From Lamellibrachia columna (taxonomy: Eukaryota; Annelida; Polychaeta; Sabellida; Siboglinidae), in contig OY759271.1 in assembly GCA_963662155.1 (NCBI GenBank), positions 949,001 through 1,013,000 on the forward strand: a DNA stretch of 64,000 nucleotides, given 5' to 3'. Positions 28,118 to 39,099 of the stretch are shown here, piece by piece (position 1 is the stretch's first letter; each line of letters starts with the position of its first letter). A program made the translations under genes and the position numbers. Below the pieces are notes generated by a model, which made no database searches, was not told the origin of the DNA, and saw only the letters and a program-made list of their open reading frames with translations.

Positions 28118-28543
28118 CTACCCGGAAAATCGTTTCTCCTCGAGATGTAACCACACTGAAAGACACCCGATTCCAACAACACAAAACAATGTAACTAATG
28201 CAAGCACTGGCATTATTGCAATTAACAGTAACTCTTCATAAATTGTGACAACAGTATCTGGGTTCAATGGTCCTTGGTAATTTATATTTCCATTCGTTAT
28301 TGCACTACTGTATAAGTTCACCATCTGAGATTGGCCAAATGTAAACCATACTAGGTAAACTGATAGTTCATTACAGTAGGCCATAAAAAAACGATTAAGG
28401 TGAGCAGCATAAAAACTTAAATGGTGCGTAAATGTATGGTCTGGTTGTCTGTTTTGATCACATACAACTGCTAGTAACGGCACGGCACGGCACGCTACAC
28501 ATTTCACTTTCATAAGCACCAGGAAGCAAGGTTTTAGTGTCAT
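28118..28543 (-). CDS. Hypothetical single-pass membrane protein ORF (141 aa)
   Basis: The continuous frame has a hydrophobic N-terminus (PCFLVLM, then PLLAVVC) that could be a signal peptide. A polar middle contains NGNINYQGPLNP. A strong transmembrane helix near the C-terminus (LLLIAIMPVLALVTLFCVVG) is followed by a short tail, HLEEKRFSG. Unlike other ORFs here it is not made of repeats. It lies on the same strand as DAP, about 640 bp past the DAP stop codon, so it could instead be part of a long DAP 3' UTR or an exon of another gene. I do not recognise a family. No flanking splice sites were assigned. Confidence 0.35.
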   Translation of the reverse strand: MTLKPCFLVLMKVKCVACRAVPLLAVVCDQNRQPDHTFTHHLSFYAAHLNRFFMAYCNELSVYLVWFTFGQSQMVNLYSSAITNGNINYQGPLNPDTVVTIYEELLLIAIMPVLALVTLFCVVGIGCLSVWLHLEEKRFSG

Positions 28544-29182
28544 TTAAGCCACGCCACAAAACCCTGCTGCCAAAACCAGATATGTTTGTTTCGATCTCAG
28601 GAATTGTCAGCTCATACAGCATTCACATTACTGAAACATTTTCTCCCTGAAAATACGTTTCACAGTTGCTCGTGCGACTACTAGTGTTTCCATAAACCAG
28701 TCACCATAAATACAAACATGTCGTAAAAGAATGTTAAGTGGAAACGAAGCTGTAACATTATGTTTCACAAATAATCTCTATTTGCACCATGATTAACTTC
28801 TAAGTAACTTAAACATATTATTAAACTAATGCTCAGGTATTGCATTCTTGATATTTTCCCTATCAAAAATTATAACCTTACTTGCTGACCAGATCTGTCA
28901 AAGTGAGTATTTGCTGATTATCGTTTCTACTAATAGTATTCAGAAAGCAGGAAAAATACCATAATGTGATATGAAAACTTGGGAGTTTGACCCGCGTTAG
29001 TCGATGGTCCCTTATACCCCTCCACATACACACTGGAACCATCCGGCCCACAAAAAGAACTTAACAACAACGATTCTGTAAAGTTACCCACATAGGGGTA
29101 GGTTGCACCAGTTTCTGTGACGCAATACAGTGTATTGCAAAGTCGTAGTGAGCGACCAGGTATCCTGTGGCTATCCGAAGCC

Positions 29183-32100
29183 CTACTGCGGCTGCTGTAT
29201 GCGATGGGACGTGTTCATTGGTCGTTTCTCCTTTCCTACGTTCGGCTTCTCGTGGATCTGTTTCACAGCAGCCTCTGTGAAGTCTCGGTCACCCTGAATC
29301 ATGCAATGTCTTAGGTCACAAATTTTATAAACCACATTTGGTAATGACTAGTGCTGTCACATTTCCAGATATGGAATCATAACTGTGGGTCCCGATAGAT
29401 ACCACATGTCACAGTTCCAGATATGGAACCATAACTGTGGGTCCCGATAGGTACCACATGTTCCGATAGGTACTGTGTTTCCCGATAGGTACCGCAGGTC
29501 CCAATAGATACTGCGGGTCCAAATAGGTACCGTAGGTCCCAATACGTACAGCATGTCCAAATAGGTACCTCATGTCCCAATAGGTACCGTGGGTCCCAAT
29601 AGGTGCCGCAGGTCCAAATAAGTACTGCTGGTCTCGGTTCTACACCCTTCCAGACCTGACATTTTACTGTGATCACAAAATCAGATGTGATCAGAAACCT
29701 GATATACGTTTTACAAAAGTAATATAACATAGCAGGCAGGATAATCCCTTGATCGTTTTCCAGCCACTTGTCACAACAGCATTGACAAAAAAAATTCTAC
29801 AGGGCACTGTGAAAGGGGGAAGAGAAAAAAGGAAGACCAAGAACGCTTTGGCTCGACAACATAAAAAAATGGACAGATATGCCGCTCACAGATTTCGTTG
29901 ACACAACCCAGGACAGAGACCGTTGGTAAAGGTTGGTTGATGAGTCATCTAGACGTGCACCATAACAATCGTTGACACAACCCAGGACAGAGACCGTTGG
30001 TAAAGGTTGGTTGATGAGTCATCTAGACGTGCACCATAACAATCGTTGACACAACCCAGGACAGAGACAGTTGGTAAAGGTTGGTTGATGAGTCATCTAG
30101 ACGTGCACCATAACAATCGTTGACACAACCTAGGACAGAGACAGTTGGTAAAGGTTGGTTGATGAGTCATCTAGACGTGCACCATAACAATCGTTGACAC
30201 AACCCAGGACAGAGACCATTGGTAAAGGGTGGTTGATGAGTCATCTAGACGTGCACCATAACAATCGTCGAGGTCAAGGGTTGAATGAGAGTGAGACGGC
30301 TTTGACACGCTATTTAATTATCTTGAAAAATGTCAGAAATTCAAGAAAAAATCATGGAAGTGCAATTTAATTAAAATAGAGTTATATAATAATTACCTTG
30401 GTGACTGCACCAGACACGAGCATTTGCTGGTTATGTCTCTCCGCTTTAGGAGGGCTGAAAAGAACATTTTGTGCTTATTAAACATTATTGTCACTCATCA
30501 AAGTTTTACTACGTGTACATTTTAAGTTTGGTATTCTGCAGGAATATAACTTCATGGGAAGAGCTGACATTTTACTTACTGACCAGTACTGTGTTAATAA
30601 ACACAAGTATATACGTACAAGCAGACCATTTTTTTATAGAAATATAAAAATTTGCATGGTAGATCTAAGATGGATCGCCTGACAAGCTGTGGTAGAAATA
30701 TGTCAATATAATTCCAAAGTTAAAACTGCTCCCTCTACTTATTTAGCCTGTCACAAATCCAGTTCAATGGTGTCCAAATATGTAGTGTGTGAATAGTTTA
30801 TGTAACATCTGCAGTCGTTTTAATTAAAAAAAGCCTATTTTTGTTCAAATCATCGAAAGAATTGACTTTATTAATTAGATCTGGTAAGGATCAAAATAGT
30901 GGATACCCAAAATGGTAAACACTGTGTGAGTCAATGCTGATCATGGGTGTGACCTTCATCATCTTGCCGATCACATGACAAAGTTACGAAATTTCACCAA
31001 AGAAAAATTTTTTTATTTTTCAGCATTTTGATTTTCCCTTCAGTAGATGCTTGAAGACGCATTAATTAATTTAATAGTTTGTCTGATGATTTCACAAAAA
31101 CTACATACAAAAGTTGCACAAATGAGCTAGCATGTTGTAGTGGATACCAGTTAGGTTTGGTTTTTCACAAATTTAATTTGAAATGAGACTAACAAAAAAT
31201 CAAATTGATTAAGCACCGTTAATTGTTTCTTTCCAAATTTATCTAGATAATGAGCAGATACATACTTACATTTGCACAAAATAAGGAACAAGAATATTAA
31301 CAACTTGTTACATATGAGCAAGTATTAGAATTGTCCATCTTCCCATATTATCAAAAAATAAATATGAATTGGAGTGGATGTAAGCTGCATAGGCTCTACA
31401 TAGGCTCAATATGAAATGTTGGATTGTCAGATAACATATCATTTCATGTGTGTGTAGGGGATATTTTTTGTTTGGAAAAACTGTACGAAACAGAACTGCT
31501 CAAAAGCTTACGTATGTTGGTAGAGAGGAATTATTTCACAGAGCACTGACAAATATATACTAATCATCAATTCACCAGTATATAATATATTTATAATATG
31601 TTAACACACCATGTTTCCTAAAATGTAATCTTGGATATGTGCTGACACACTATGGGAGAATCAGACCGACCTGGCGGATTCAGGGAATTCTTCCTCTTCC
31701 CCATCCTGAACTGGTGCCTCTTTTTTGTCTCCCGTGGAGGTGTGACGGGGTCGGGTAGCCACCCTCATGCCCCCAGCCTTCACTGCAACATGCAACCACA
31801 AATATGTTTACAGGGAAATAAGGTACAATAGAATATAATGTAATTAAGGCAATTTTACTTAATTAAAATCGTATGGAAATCAAAGCTCAGCAGCGTACCA
31901 AAACAAAAGGGTTAGGCGGTTTCTAGTTGGTTTAACAATTCCAGTCGTAAACAGTTGGATCAGTATATTGAGCAGCTATGGAGGATAATCAAGTTTAAAC
32001 AGATGGGTCTTTAGTTAATAGCGAAATGTTATTTTATTTCCTGCCGACGTAATGCTAACAGGGAGTGAGTTCCACATAGTTACTGCAGCAACTGAGAAAG

Positions 32101-34469
32101 CTCTAGTTTCGACAATTGTCTTAACACTGGGAACAAAAAGTGCATTAGAACTAGATAATCAGAGCTGTCTGGGCTGTCTTGCAGGAGTGAGCAGTGAATG
32201 GAAATATGCAGGTTGCTTGGACGAAAGTGTCTGAGTTCATTTAAAACGCCATCAGTGAAATTGACAGTGGCATCACGACAAGTCAAATTAAGATCCGTTT
32301 ACAAGGGTGATTTTGAATCAGGGCATCATATTTGAGGCGAGCGATCGCTCTCGCTCCCTATCGCTTGCGCTAATCAATAATCTAGGGAGCGATTTATCGC
32401 TCGTGTCAATTGTTAAAATCGCTCGCTGCCTGCAAGTGTTCGTCTTAACAAGTAGTTTCTTGAGTATTAGATTCCCTATGAAAGTCTAACCGCTTTATAA
32501 CGTAGTGTTCGGGCTCCTATATTCGGAGTTCACGTATCATCCGTCACCGGCAATGGCGATCGCGGCCCGCTGCACCAAGATTGCAAGAACGCCATCGAAG
32601 CTATGCTGGCCGCGCGGTTTATAAAAAAGTTATCAAATGAGTGGACTAACGTAGATGTGTATTATGTTTAAATGTCACATACTGTTGTATATAGAACTGA
32701 ATAAAATACATGTACAGTTATGGAATAGTTAAGGGATCAACGATATTTCACTACGATCTGATTGACCGACTATGCTGTAATGGTAATCGAAAATAATAAC
32801 CTGGATCTGAACTACCGAAAATGTATATGAGTTGACACGGAGTGTAAAAATTTATTAAACATTGAAAATTATAATTTTAGGAATTGTTCCACTTCATCTT
32901 TCAACTGCTCTGAACACATAAATTCACAATGCACATCTCCGGTACCATTTAACACTGATTCACTGTTTCATGTGCGGATGACAAATTCGTATTTTTGCGC
33001 ACCAAGATTGAGTTGTGCATTTGGCATTATGATGTAATGGAAGCATGCCATTTCACCCCAGTTTATATTGGTGTTGCCTACTAAGCTACATTTATGAGTT
33101 ATGACTATACATCTCATTCTTATACGTGGCGTGACATAACTTTAAACATGATGTACATGCACCTTTTAAGTTTGTTATATTTTAAGTCATATTTTTTTCT
33201 TAATTAATTTATTATCATTGGTTGTTTTACTGTACCAATTGTATAATTCAACTGCTATAGTTGCCATTTTAATAAAATTATTATTATTATTATTAAAGAA
33301 AGTGGCGTACTTGTGAATCTCAATTGCCATTTTCAAACCGCCTGAGCGAAGTCGCACACGAGACCAGTAGGCAGTACAGTGACCCTGTCGTGGCCACGGC
33401 TCGGGCACAGTACACTGCCACTGGCCTTGCCTAGGCTACACCTACGGTAATCGGTGACATGTTGCAATTCAAAACCGTTTCACCAATTGCAATGTATGGG
33501 GTTTACTAAAGTAAACATTTATGTTTTGTACAAAAGTCGGCGCCAACAAGCACCAATTAAACTTTCATGGCGACAACGACAGAATCCGAATGAGAAAAAA
33601 CGGTAAAAAAACAACTAATAAATCGCTCGCCTAAATTAATTTGGCATATTTAGGCGAGCGATTTATCGCTCGCCTGTTGTTTTCAAATGTGAAGCCCTGT
33701 TGAATACATATTTATCTAATTACATTGAAACACAAATAAATTATGTGTGCGTTTACACGAGCAACGTGTCTAAACACTGCAAGTGCGACTTATTGCGACT
33801 TATTATAACTTTGATGAAAGGTCACGACGAGTGCAGCACCTGTCGGTTGTGGATGTCACTGATTGGCCAGCTTAAAAAATCGGATGTCGGATGTTTCGGC
33901 CCATAACGGGTCTGCCCATGGGCCAAACCAACCGTTTTCGCAACCATAGCCTGTTACACAATCAGAGCAACAAATTGGCCTCGCTAATTGGTCTCACGAG
34001 GATGCTTACATGACAGATTTTTTCCCAATTATATTGTACGACACTGTCATACAATATAATGGGACAAAATTCGATCGTGCAAACAGCTCTTTAATGACTT
34101 TATACTTTACTCGATTCAAGACAAGAGACATGACTCTTACAACATCAAAGATTTTATACGTCACAAAAATCGTTTTCTGCATAATTTTGGTTGACACACA
34201 CGCTACACGCTCCAAAATACACTGTACCTACCAAACAACCTGCATCTTCATCACATTGACGATTAGCGGAAGAAATTAACAAGAATATATCAATTGATAG
34301 AGCAACAACGAACGTGGGATTCGAAACGTCACTCGTCAACAGATGGTTCCACTTATTGACCTAAATTCACATTTTCCCATCAAGCAGAAAAATAAATTTG
34401 CATTTTGGTCAACAAACCTGCTGGTGGGTGTCCTGCTTTCAGATCTGCCTTTTCTTCTGTCGATGACAT
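29183..34469 (-). CDS. DAP: Death-associated protein 1, complete four-exon gene
   Basis: Exons are 34469-34418, 31782-31671, 30454-30397 and 29293-29183. All introns are GT-AG, the phases agree, and the product is 110 aa (human DAP is 102). Matches to DAP include the N-terminal MSST...KAGHPPAVKAGGMR, the middle SPP...VSGAVTKGD and the C-terminal HEKP...HRIQQPQ. DAP is a small, proline-rich, disordered cytosolic protein. In vertebrates it is an mTOR substrate that restrains autophagy. The DAP/DAPL1 family has also been reported to occupy the ribosomal exit tunnel in dormant egg ribosomes. The start is the first ATG of exon 1, as in the family. Intron 1 (2.6 kb) holds a LINE tail and a hAT element; intron 3 holds LINE-derived and 19-bp tandem repeats. 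Homology is certain by pattern; the invertebrate role is inferred. Confidence 0.93.
29361..29640. repeat. 52-bp duplication followed by a 19-bp degenerate repeat
   Basis: A segment beginning TTCCAGATATGGAA occurs twice (29366 and 29417). About ten diverged units of GTCCCAATAGGTACCGCAG follow at 19-20 bp spacing. It lies in DAP intron 3 and is not coding. Confidence 0.8.
29815..29928 (+). mobile_element. LINE remnant, reverse transcriptase C-terminal tail
   Basis: The plus frame reads KKGRPRTLWLDNIKKWTDMP followed by TDFVDTTQDRDRW and a stop. This GRP(R)xxWxDNI...DRxRW tail is characteristic of the end of many non-LTR retrotransposon ORF2 proteins. Only the last 40 residues or so remain, in antisense orientation inside DAP intron 3. 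Confidence 0.75.
29897..30270 (+). repeat. 74-bp tandem repeat derived from the LINE tail, five copies
   Basis: The unit GTTGACACAACCCAGGACAG...CACCATAACAATC recurs at 29897, 29971, 30045, 30119 and 30193. Its first copy is the end of the adjacent LINE ORF (VDTTQDRDRW...LVDESSRRAP), so a piece of retrotransposon has been amplified in tandem. Variation between units is low. Confidence 0.9.
31925..32318 (-). mobile_element. LINE remnant, reverse transcriptase C-terminal region
   Basis: On the minus strand the frame gives PSVKTIVETRAFSVAAVTMW then NSLPVSI, and, after a stop, LKTHLFKLDYPP. This equals the RAFSVA...WNSLP...FKxxLKTxLF signature of the non-LTR reverse transcriptase C-terminus. It carries stops and is dead. 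Its upstream side is cut exactly where the hAT element at 32319 begins. Confidence 0.75.
32319..33699. mobile_element. hAT-like element with GCGATCGC-rich ends
   Basis: The left end CAGGGCATCATATTTGAGGC and the complement of the right end, CAGGGCTTCACATTTGAAAA, are inverted termini. Both are followed by palindromic AGGCGAGCGAT/ATCGCTCGCC motifs. TTGAAT directly abuts both ends (32313-32318 and 33700-33705). The interior has only a short G+C-rich frame near 32530-32660 that I cannot identify. It is inserted in DAP intron 1 next to a LINE tail. Confidence 0.65.
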
Positions 34470-34889
34470 AGTCGCAAGCTAGCAATTTATCACAAAATTA
34501 TGCAGAAATTGATCAGTCAGCAACGTGGTAATTCTTCGATGCAATCGTTATCCGTCGAGCACTTGCACAAAACGTCACCATTCGGGGGCTTCTTCGATTA
34601 CCGCAGAAAACCGCTCGCAACCGGGTCTCCTCGTGTAAAGATGATAATCGAGTCGGTGATACCGAATTAAATGTTTATTATACTAAGACCTAACATGTGC
34701 ATGGAATGATTTTATGACGAAAAGTGGTAAATGTCAACCCACTTGCAATATTTTTAATAAACTCGAAGGTAAAATAATTTGTTGGCTCAGATCATCATCA
34801 TCGTCATCGAGATTGGAAGGAGGATATGACGTCCGTCAAGGTTTGGTCATGGCCATGTGTCATGGGGTGAGTCGGGAGCTCGATTCGAG

Positions 34890-35260
34890 ATATGCATAAT
34901 TGAGCAGTGGTGATTAGAGGTTCCAGTAGGGTGAAGCTAGGTTCGGCTCGTTGTCCTTTCCTAGCTGCAACTTCGATCTCCGTCTCATTCAATATAAGCC
35001 GGGGGTCCGATTCAAACCAGGCAGTTGTCTGGTGGATTCTGCAGCGCCCAAGTGGACGGTCGGCGCGACCAGGTCATCCATGTTACAATAATGTTGATGT
35101 GGCCTTTCCAGATAGTTATTCAGTGTGACTTTGTATCCCCCTTCCCCCCGGCAGAGGGCTTGCCGGGGAGAACGCGAGAATCGGGCATTCTAATACGTGG
35201 CCCGTCCAGTGGAGTTGTTCCTGCACGTAATCAGTGCCTCGAAATTAGTTTTCTAATTAA
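34890..35260 (-). mobile_element. LINE fragment, 3' part (tail of reverse transcriptase ORF)
   Basis: Minus-strand translation shows VQEQLHWTGHVLRMPDSRV followed by a GKP-containing tail. This is the QLxWxGHVxRMPDxR signature seen after the reverse transcriptase domain in many animal LINEs. Frameshifts and stops follow. It is apparently the continuation of the fragment at 35606-35905, with the SINE between them. Confidence 0.75.
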
Positions 35261-35263
35261 TTA

Positions 35264-35605
35264 GGGGGAGCGGTGGTCTAATGGTTAGAGCACCCGCCTG
35301 TCGATCAAGAGGACGGTGGTTCGATTCCACCTCCGCCGTTTCGAAGCTTGGGAAATTTCGTTCACCCCACTTTGGCCGTGTCTTTCGGAAGAGAAACTAA
35401 AAGCCTGCGTTAGCTCAAGATTGGGCTGTTTGGAGACTACTTGAGTCTTAGCCTCAGTGAGAAAGTCTTAGCCTCAGTGAGAAAGTCTTAGCCTCAGTGA
35501 GAAAGTATTAGCCTCAGTGAGAAAGCTGGCGTTGATGCGGCGGTTTTCTCACGGGATGCGAAGCATCTCATGAATTTTCCCAAGCAAACACGTGACAGCA
35601 GTAAT
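35264..35605 (+). mobile_element. tRNA-derived SINE
   Basis: A tRNA-like head (35264-35340) has the A-box region TGGTCTAATGG, B box GGTTCGATTCC (35318-35328) and a good T-stem (GGTGG/CCACC). Its acceptor halves do not pair, so it is not a functional tRNA. The body contains CTTTCGGAAGAGAAACTAAA, a motif common in animal tRNA SINEs. It then has four copies of the 20-bp unit GTCTTAGCCTCAGTGAGAAA (35446-35525) and a TCACGGGATGCGAAGCATCT segment. The flanks are both TAATTAA-like, a possible target duplication. It splits a minus-strand LINE. Confidence 0.75.
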
Positions 35606-35905
35606 AATTAAATGACCCATGCTTCACTCCCATATAGTAGAGTAGTGACGCACGCAAAAGGCTTTGTAGACAATTACTCTAGTCTCCTCCCTTAGGTTAT
35701 TAATTGTCATCAAAGACTCAGTGGCACATCTTCCCAGAGGAGGTGCTGATACAGCAGATTCGGTACTGAAATTCACCTTCCATTGTTGCATTTTGGGACA
35801 GGTGACTCCCTGGGTATGGGAAGTACTTCTGACTTTAATTTCGGGAGGTCCTGTTTTGTTTGTAGGTCGATAGATGACCTTGGTCTTCCTGGTGCTAGGG
35901 TTAGG
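35606..35905 (-). mobile_element. LINE fragment, reverse transcriptase C-terminal half
   Basis: Minus-strand frames give TKVIYRP, then CATES...NNLREETRVIVYKAF and VTTLLYGSEAWV, the TKVKVYxAxVxTxLLYGSEAW motif of non-LTR reverse transcriptases. Several frameshifts. Just right of it, at about 35890-35915, lies a short GGGTTAGGGTTAGG tract. Confidence 0.75.
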
Positions 35906-36169
35906 GTTAGGTCTTCCTGGTGCTAGGTCCAGGCTAGTCTGGAGTTAGTTCGCAGAGTGAGTCAGCACGGTACAGTCGCCGGCGCAGTGGAAGTCGATTA
36001 CGGCTGTCTTCATCACTTTCGTCTTGGTCTTGAGACGACTCGGGTTGAATATATGCTCCCAGCTAGCACAATTTGGTTTGGTCAACATTATAAAATCCCA
36101 CCCCCACCACCACCCCCGGTCGGCGTCTGCATGTTAACCCATAAGCACACCGTTGGGCCAACAGCATGA

Positions 36170-36845
36170 GCCGTCATCACCCCCGTGGTTGTCCAACAAT
36201 ACCCTAATGTATGTTTGCAATTTCCACACTTGTTGGTAAGTCACAAACTGGCTAGTCAAATCAAATCTTAAGTAATTGGCCTGCAAGTCAAGTCTAGTAT
36301 CGATTCATCTCTCTGGATTCCAAGACACGTCGCGTGTCATGAAAATGGGTGAATCGAGTACGAATCGAATCAGCCCCTTCGACTTGGGTCAACAAGTTTG
36401 GCAATTACAGTAACCATGTATGTATGCAGGAAGGGTAACACACATGCCTATAGGATTGCCTACATTGTGCCAACCGAGGGTGATATAAATCATAGCTATG
36501 CATACAGCACCTGTCCACCCAGCAGCGTCGTACCCAAGGGGAGGACAGGGCTACGTGGGTATACGTATTGGCGCAACAGGTTATATATAGGAAAACAAAT
36601 CGAAGACGTAAACCAAAGGGGCCGTGACCCAGCGCGCCCCTAAACCCGCAACTGCATGCCGCTATCCAAGGCTGACAATATGAGGAAGCCGACCGATATA
36701 GAAATGTAGAAAGGATGGCAATAGCTAGGAAAACGGTGAAAAATGTAGGTGCGATAATGGTGTATTAACACATGCTAGCTTGACTACTGTTCGAATGAAA
36801 GGCTCCGTACACGCTTTTAGTCCCACTGTAGAGGACAGTTGCGGT
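36170..36845. other. Unannotated intergenic stretch
   Basis: No exon or recognised repeat. Short open frames lack splice context or motifs. Confidence 0.35.
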
Positions 36846-36847
36846 TA

Positions 36848-37182
<335 letters not shown>

Positions 37183-37672
37183 GGCAGTACATTATTTTTT
37201 AATTTGCTGAGATATTTTTGTGGTAAAAAATATGAAAACGTCCCCACAGATATTGACACTGTATGCTCTAGATCTGAGAAATTATAATTACATTTTAATG
37301 TAGGAAAATTAAATGAATAGTTACAATTTTCGCGCTAATCCGGTCATTTGTTGTAACCTCAGTGTTTGAATATGGCCAAACGGTAAAAACGGTCGCGTTC
37401 AGTTTACTTCGGTAATTGTTGTTGCCGCTTGGACGTTTTGCGACAAGAAAATTTTACTAAGAACGCGTTAAACAGTACGACGATTTTCGTTTTTCAGCAA
37501 GTATAAAAAAAGATGTACCATAACGAATGGTTTGAATAGCATTACAACACTGCTGGCCCTTCCATGTTCACGTAATCATACGCAAAAGTATCATTTGCCT
37601 ATATTATCGCCCACTAAACAATTAAACATTTTTGCTACAGCCAACAGCACCAAGACTTCCAAGTGATTCAAC

Positions 37673-37789
37673 ATGGACAAACTTCTCAAGAAGATGGACA
37701 GCTTGGATCCTGAAGAAAGGAAAAGGCTGAAAACTCTGCTGGAAGAGAAAGGGGACAAAAAGTCTGTTTCAAATGTTTACAAGCTCTAA
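37673..37789 (+). CDS. Small ORF, 38 codons, unknown
   Basis: ATG follows an in-frame TGA and a good-looking 3' splice site (TTTTTGCTACAG at 37641). The frame encodes a charged helix-type peptide beginning MDKLLKKMDSLDPEERKRLK and ends with TAA. It could be a micropeptide, the coding part of a terminal exon, or an exon of a transcript leading to CWC25. It does not match the CWC25 N-terminus. No family recognised. Confidence 0.35.
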   Translation: MDKLLKKMDSLDPEERKRLKTLLEEKGDKKSVSNVYKL

Positions 37790-38781
37790 AGTTACCCAGC
37801 TTATAATATAGTTACACTAGTCGGTGTGGTTTTTGCCTTACGTAATATAATATGCTGTTTTTAAAAAAATCTGAAGATACCTTTGGCTTTGTGCATGGGA
37901 TCAATATTTGAAACATCTACCCATTATTTAATGTATCGAGTGCAAACAAGTTGTTAGGAAAGTTGGTTTAAGTGAACTATTCACCAATATCGAACCACGG
38001 AAAGATACGTTTCTTAAAGCGAGGTTAGCGCAGGAATTTGCTTTAAAAGAAAAAGCGTCTGAAAAAGCCTCATTGTACGGTAATATTCAATGCATTAAAT
38101 GTATAAAAATCACACGGCCGTTTGATTACTTTCCTGTAGTGATTATGACGACAGTGGGTGTATTTACAAAATGCACACGTGTCATACCGGTAAGGCCAAC
38201 TGGCAATTAATGTTCAACTAGATATACGGAAATATGTCTCAAAAACCTGTTTATGCATAATTTTTCTTCGAGTTAACTAAAAGTTAACTTTGTCAGATGT
38301 TTATACTCCCAGTTACCGATATATGATTTTATATTGGACAAATGACATATCAGATGTGAGATCCAGCAAAATCACAAGATAAAGCAAAATTTGGCGAGGC
38401 AAAAACTACGACGGTGACTATATATGTGGTTAGTCTTTGGATCACTAGTTTTAATACTCATCGCTTATGATTTATTAGATTATTAAAAGTAATACTGTAC
38501 ACACTAGCGGTGGGGCCTTTTGTTTCTGCATTTTGCTCAGAGTCTCAACAGGAGCGCATTGACATGTATAATTGATAATTTATTCCTTGTAATCTCTATG
38601 AATAATATAAATAATAACTTGACTATTACACAAATGCATCGAACATAAACTTGCATAGCAGTAAGGGAATACATTCCAAAGGACACATTTACTACATTAA
38701 AACCCAACGACATCACACTGCTGCACAAACAAACAATGAACATAAGTTATGCCAGCAATTATTTTAAGCAGCAGTACAAAT

Positions 38782-39099
38782 GATGTACAAATGTGACAAA
38801 TATAAACTGTTTGTGTCAGGACTGAGGTCCAGTGGATGTACAAATGTGACAAATATAAACTGTTTGTGTCAGGACTGAGGTCCAGTGGATGTACAAATGT
38901 GACAAATATAAACTGTTTGTGTCAGGACTGAGGTCCAGTGGATGTACAAATGTGACAAATATAAACTGTTTGTGTCTGGACTGAGGTCCAGTGGATGTAC
39001 AAATGTGACAAATATAAACTGTTTGTGTCAGGACTGAGGTCCAGTGGATGTACAAATGTGACAAATATAAACTGTTTGTGACAGGACTGAGGTCCAGTG
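38782..39099 (+). repeat. 53-bp tandem repeat duplicating the CWC25 3' splice site
   Basis: Units beginning GATGTACAAATGTGACAAAT lie at 38782, 38835, 38888, 38941, 38994 and 39047. The seventh (39100) runs into the coding exon. Each unit contains the intron end AAACTGTTTGTGTCAG and the first 33 or so exon bases. Four upstream copies keep an intact CAG acceptor (exon-like starts 38820, 38873, 38926 and 39032); the copy at 38979 has CTG instead. Confidence 0.95.

Noticed and set aside
28885..28910. Micro-exon between acceptor TTGACAG and donor GTAAGG (minus)
   Set aside because: About 13 nt long and not needed: the DAP exons join in phase without it.
35264..35340. Functional tRNA gene
   Set aside because: Good A and B boxes and T-stem, but the acceptor halves do not pair and a SINE body follows.
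37930..38220. Open frame without ATG (KVGLSELFTNIEPRK...)
   Set aside because: No ATG near its start, no recognised domain and no agreeing acceptor; it does not match the missing CWC25 N-terminus.
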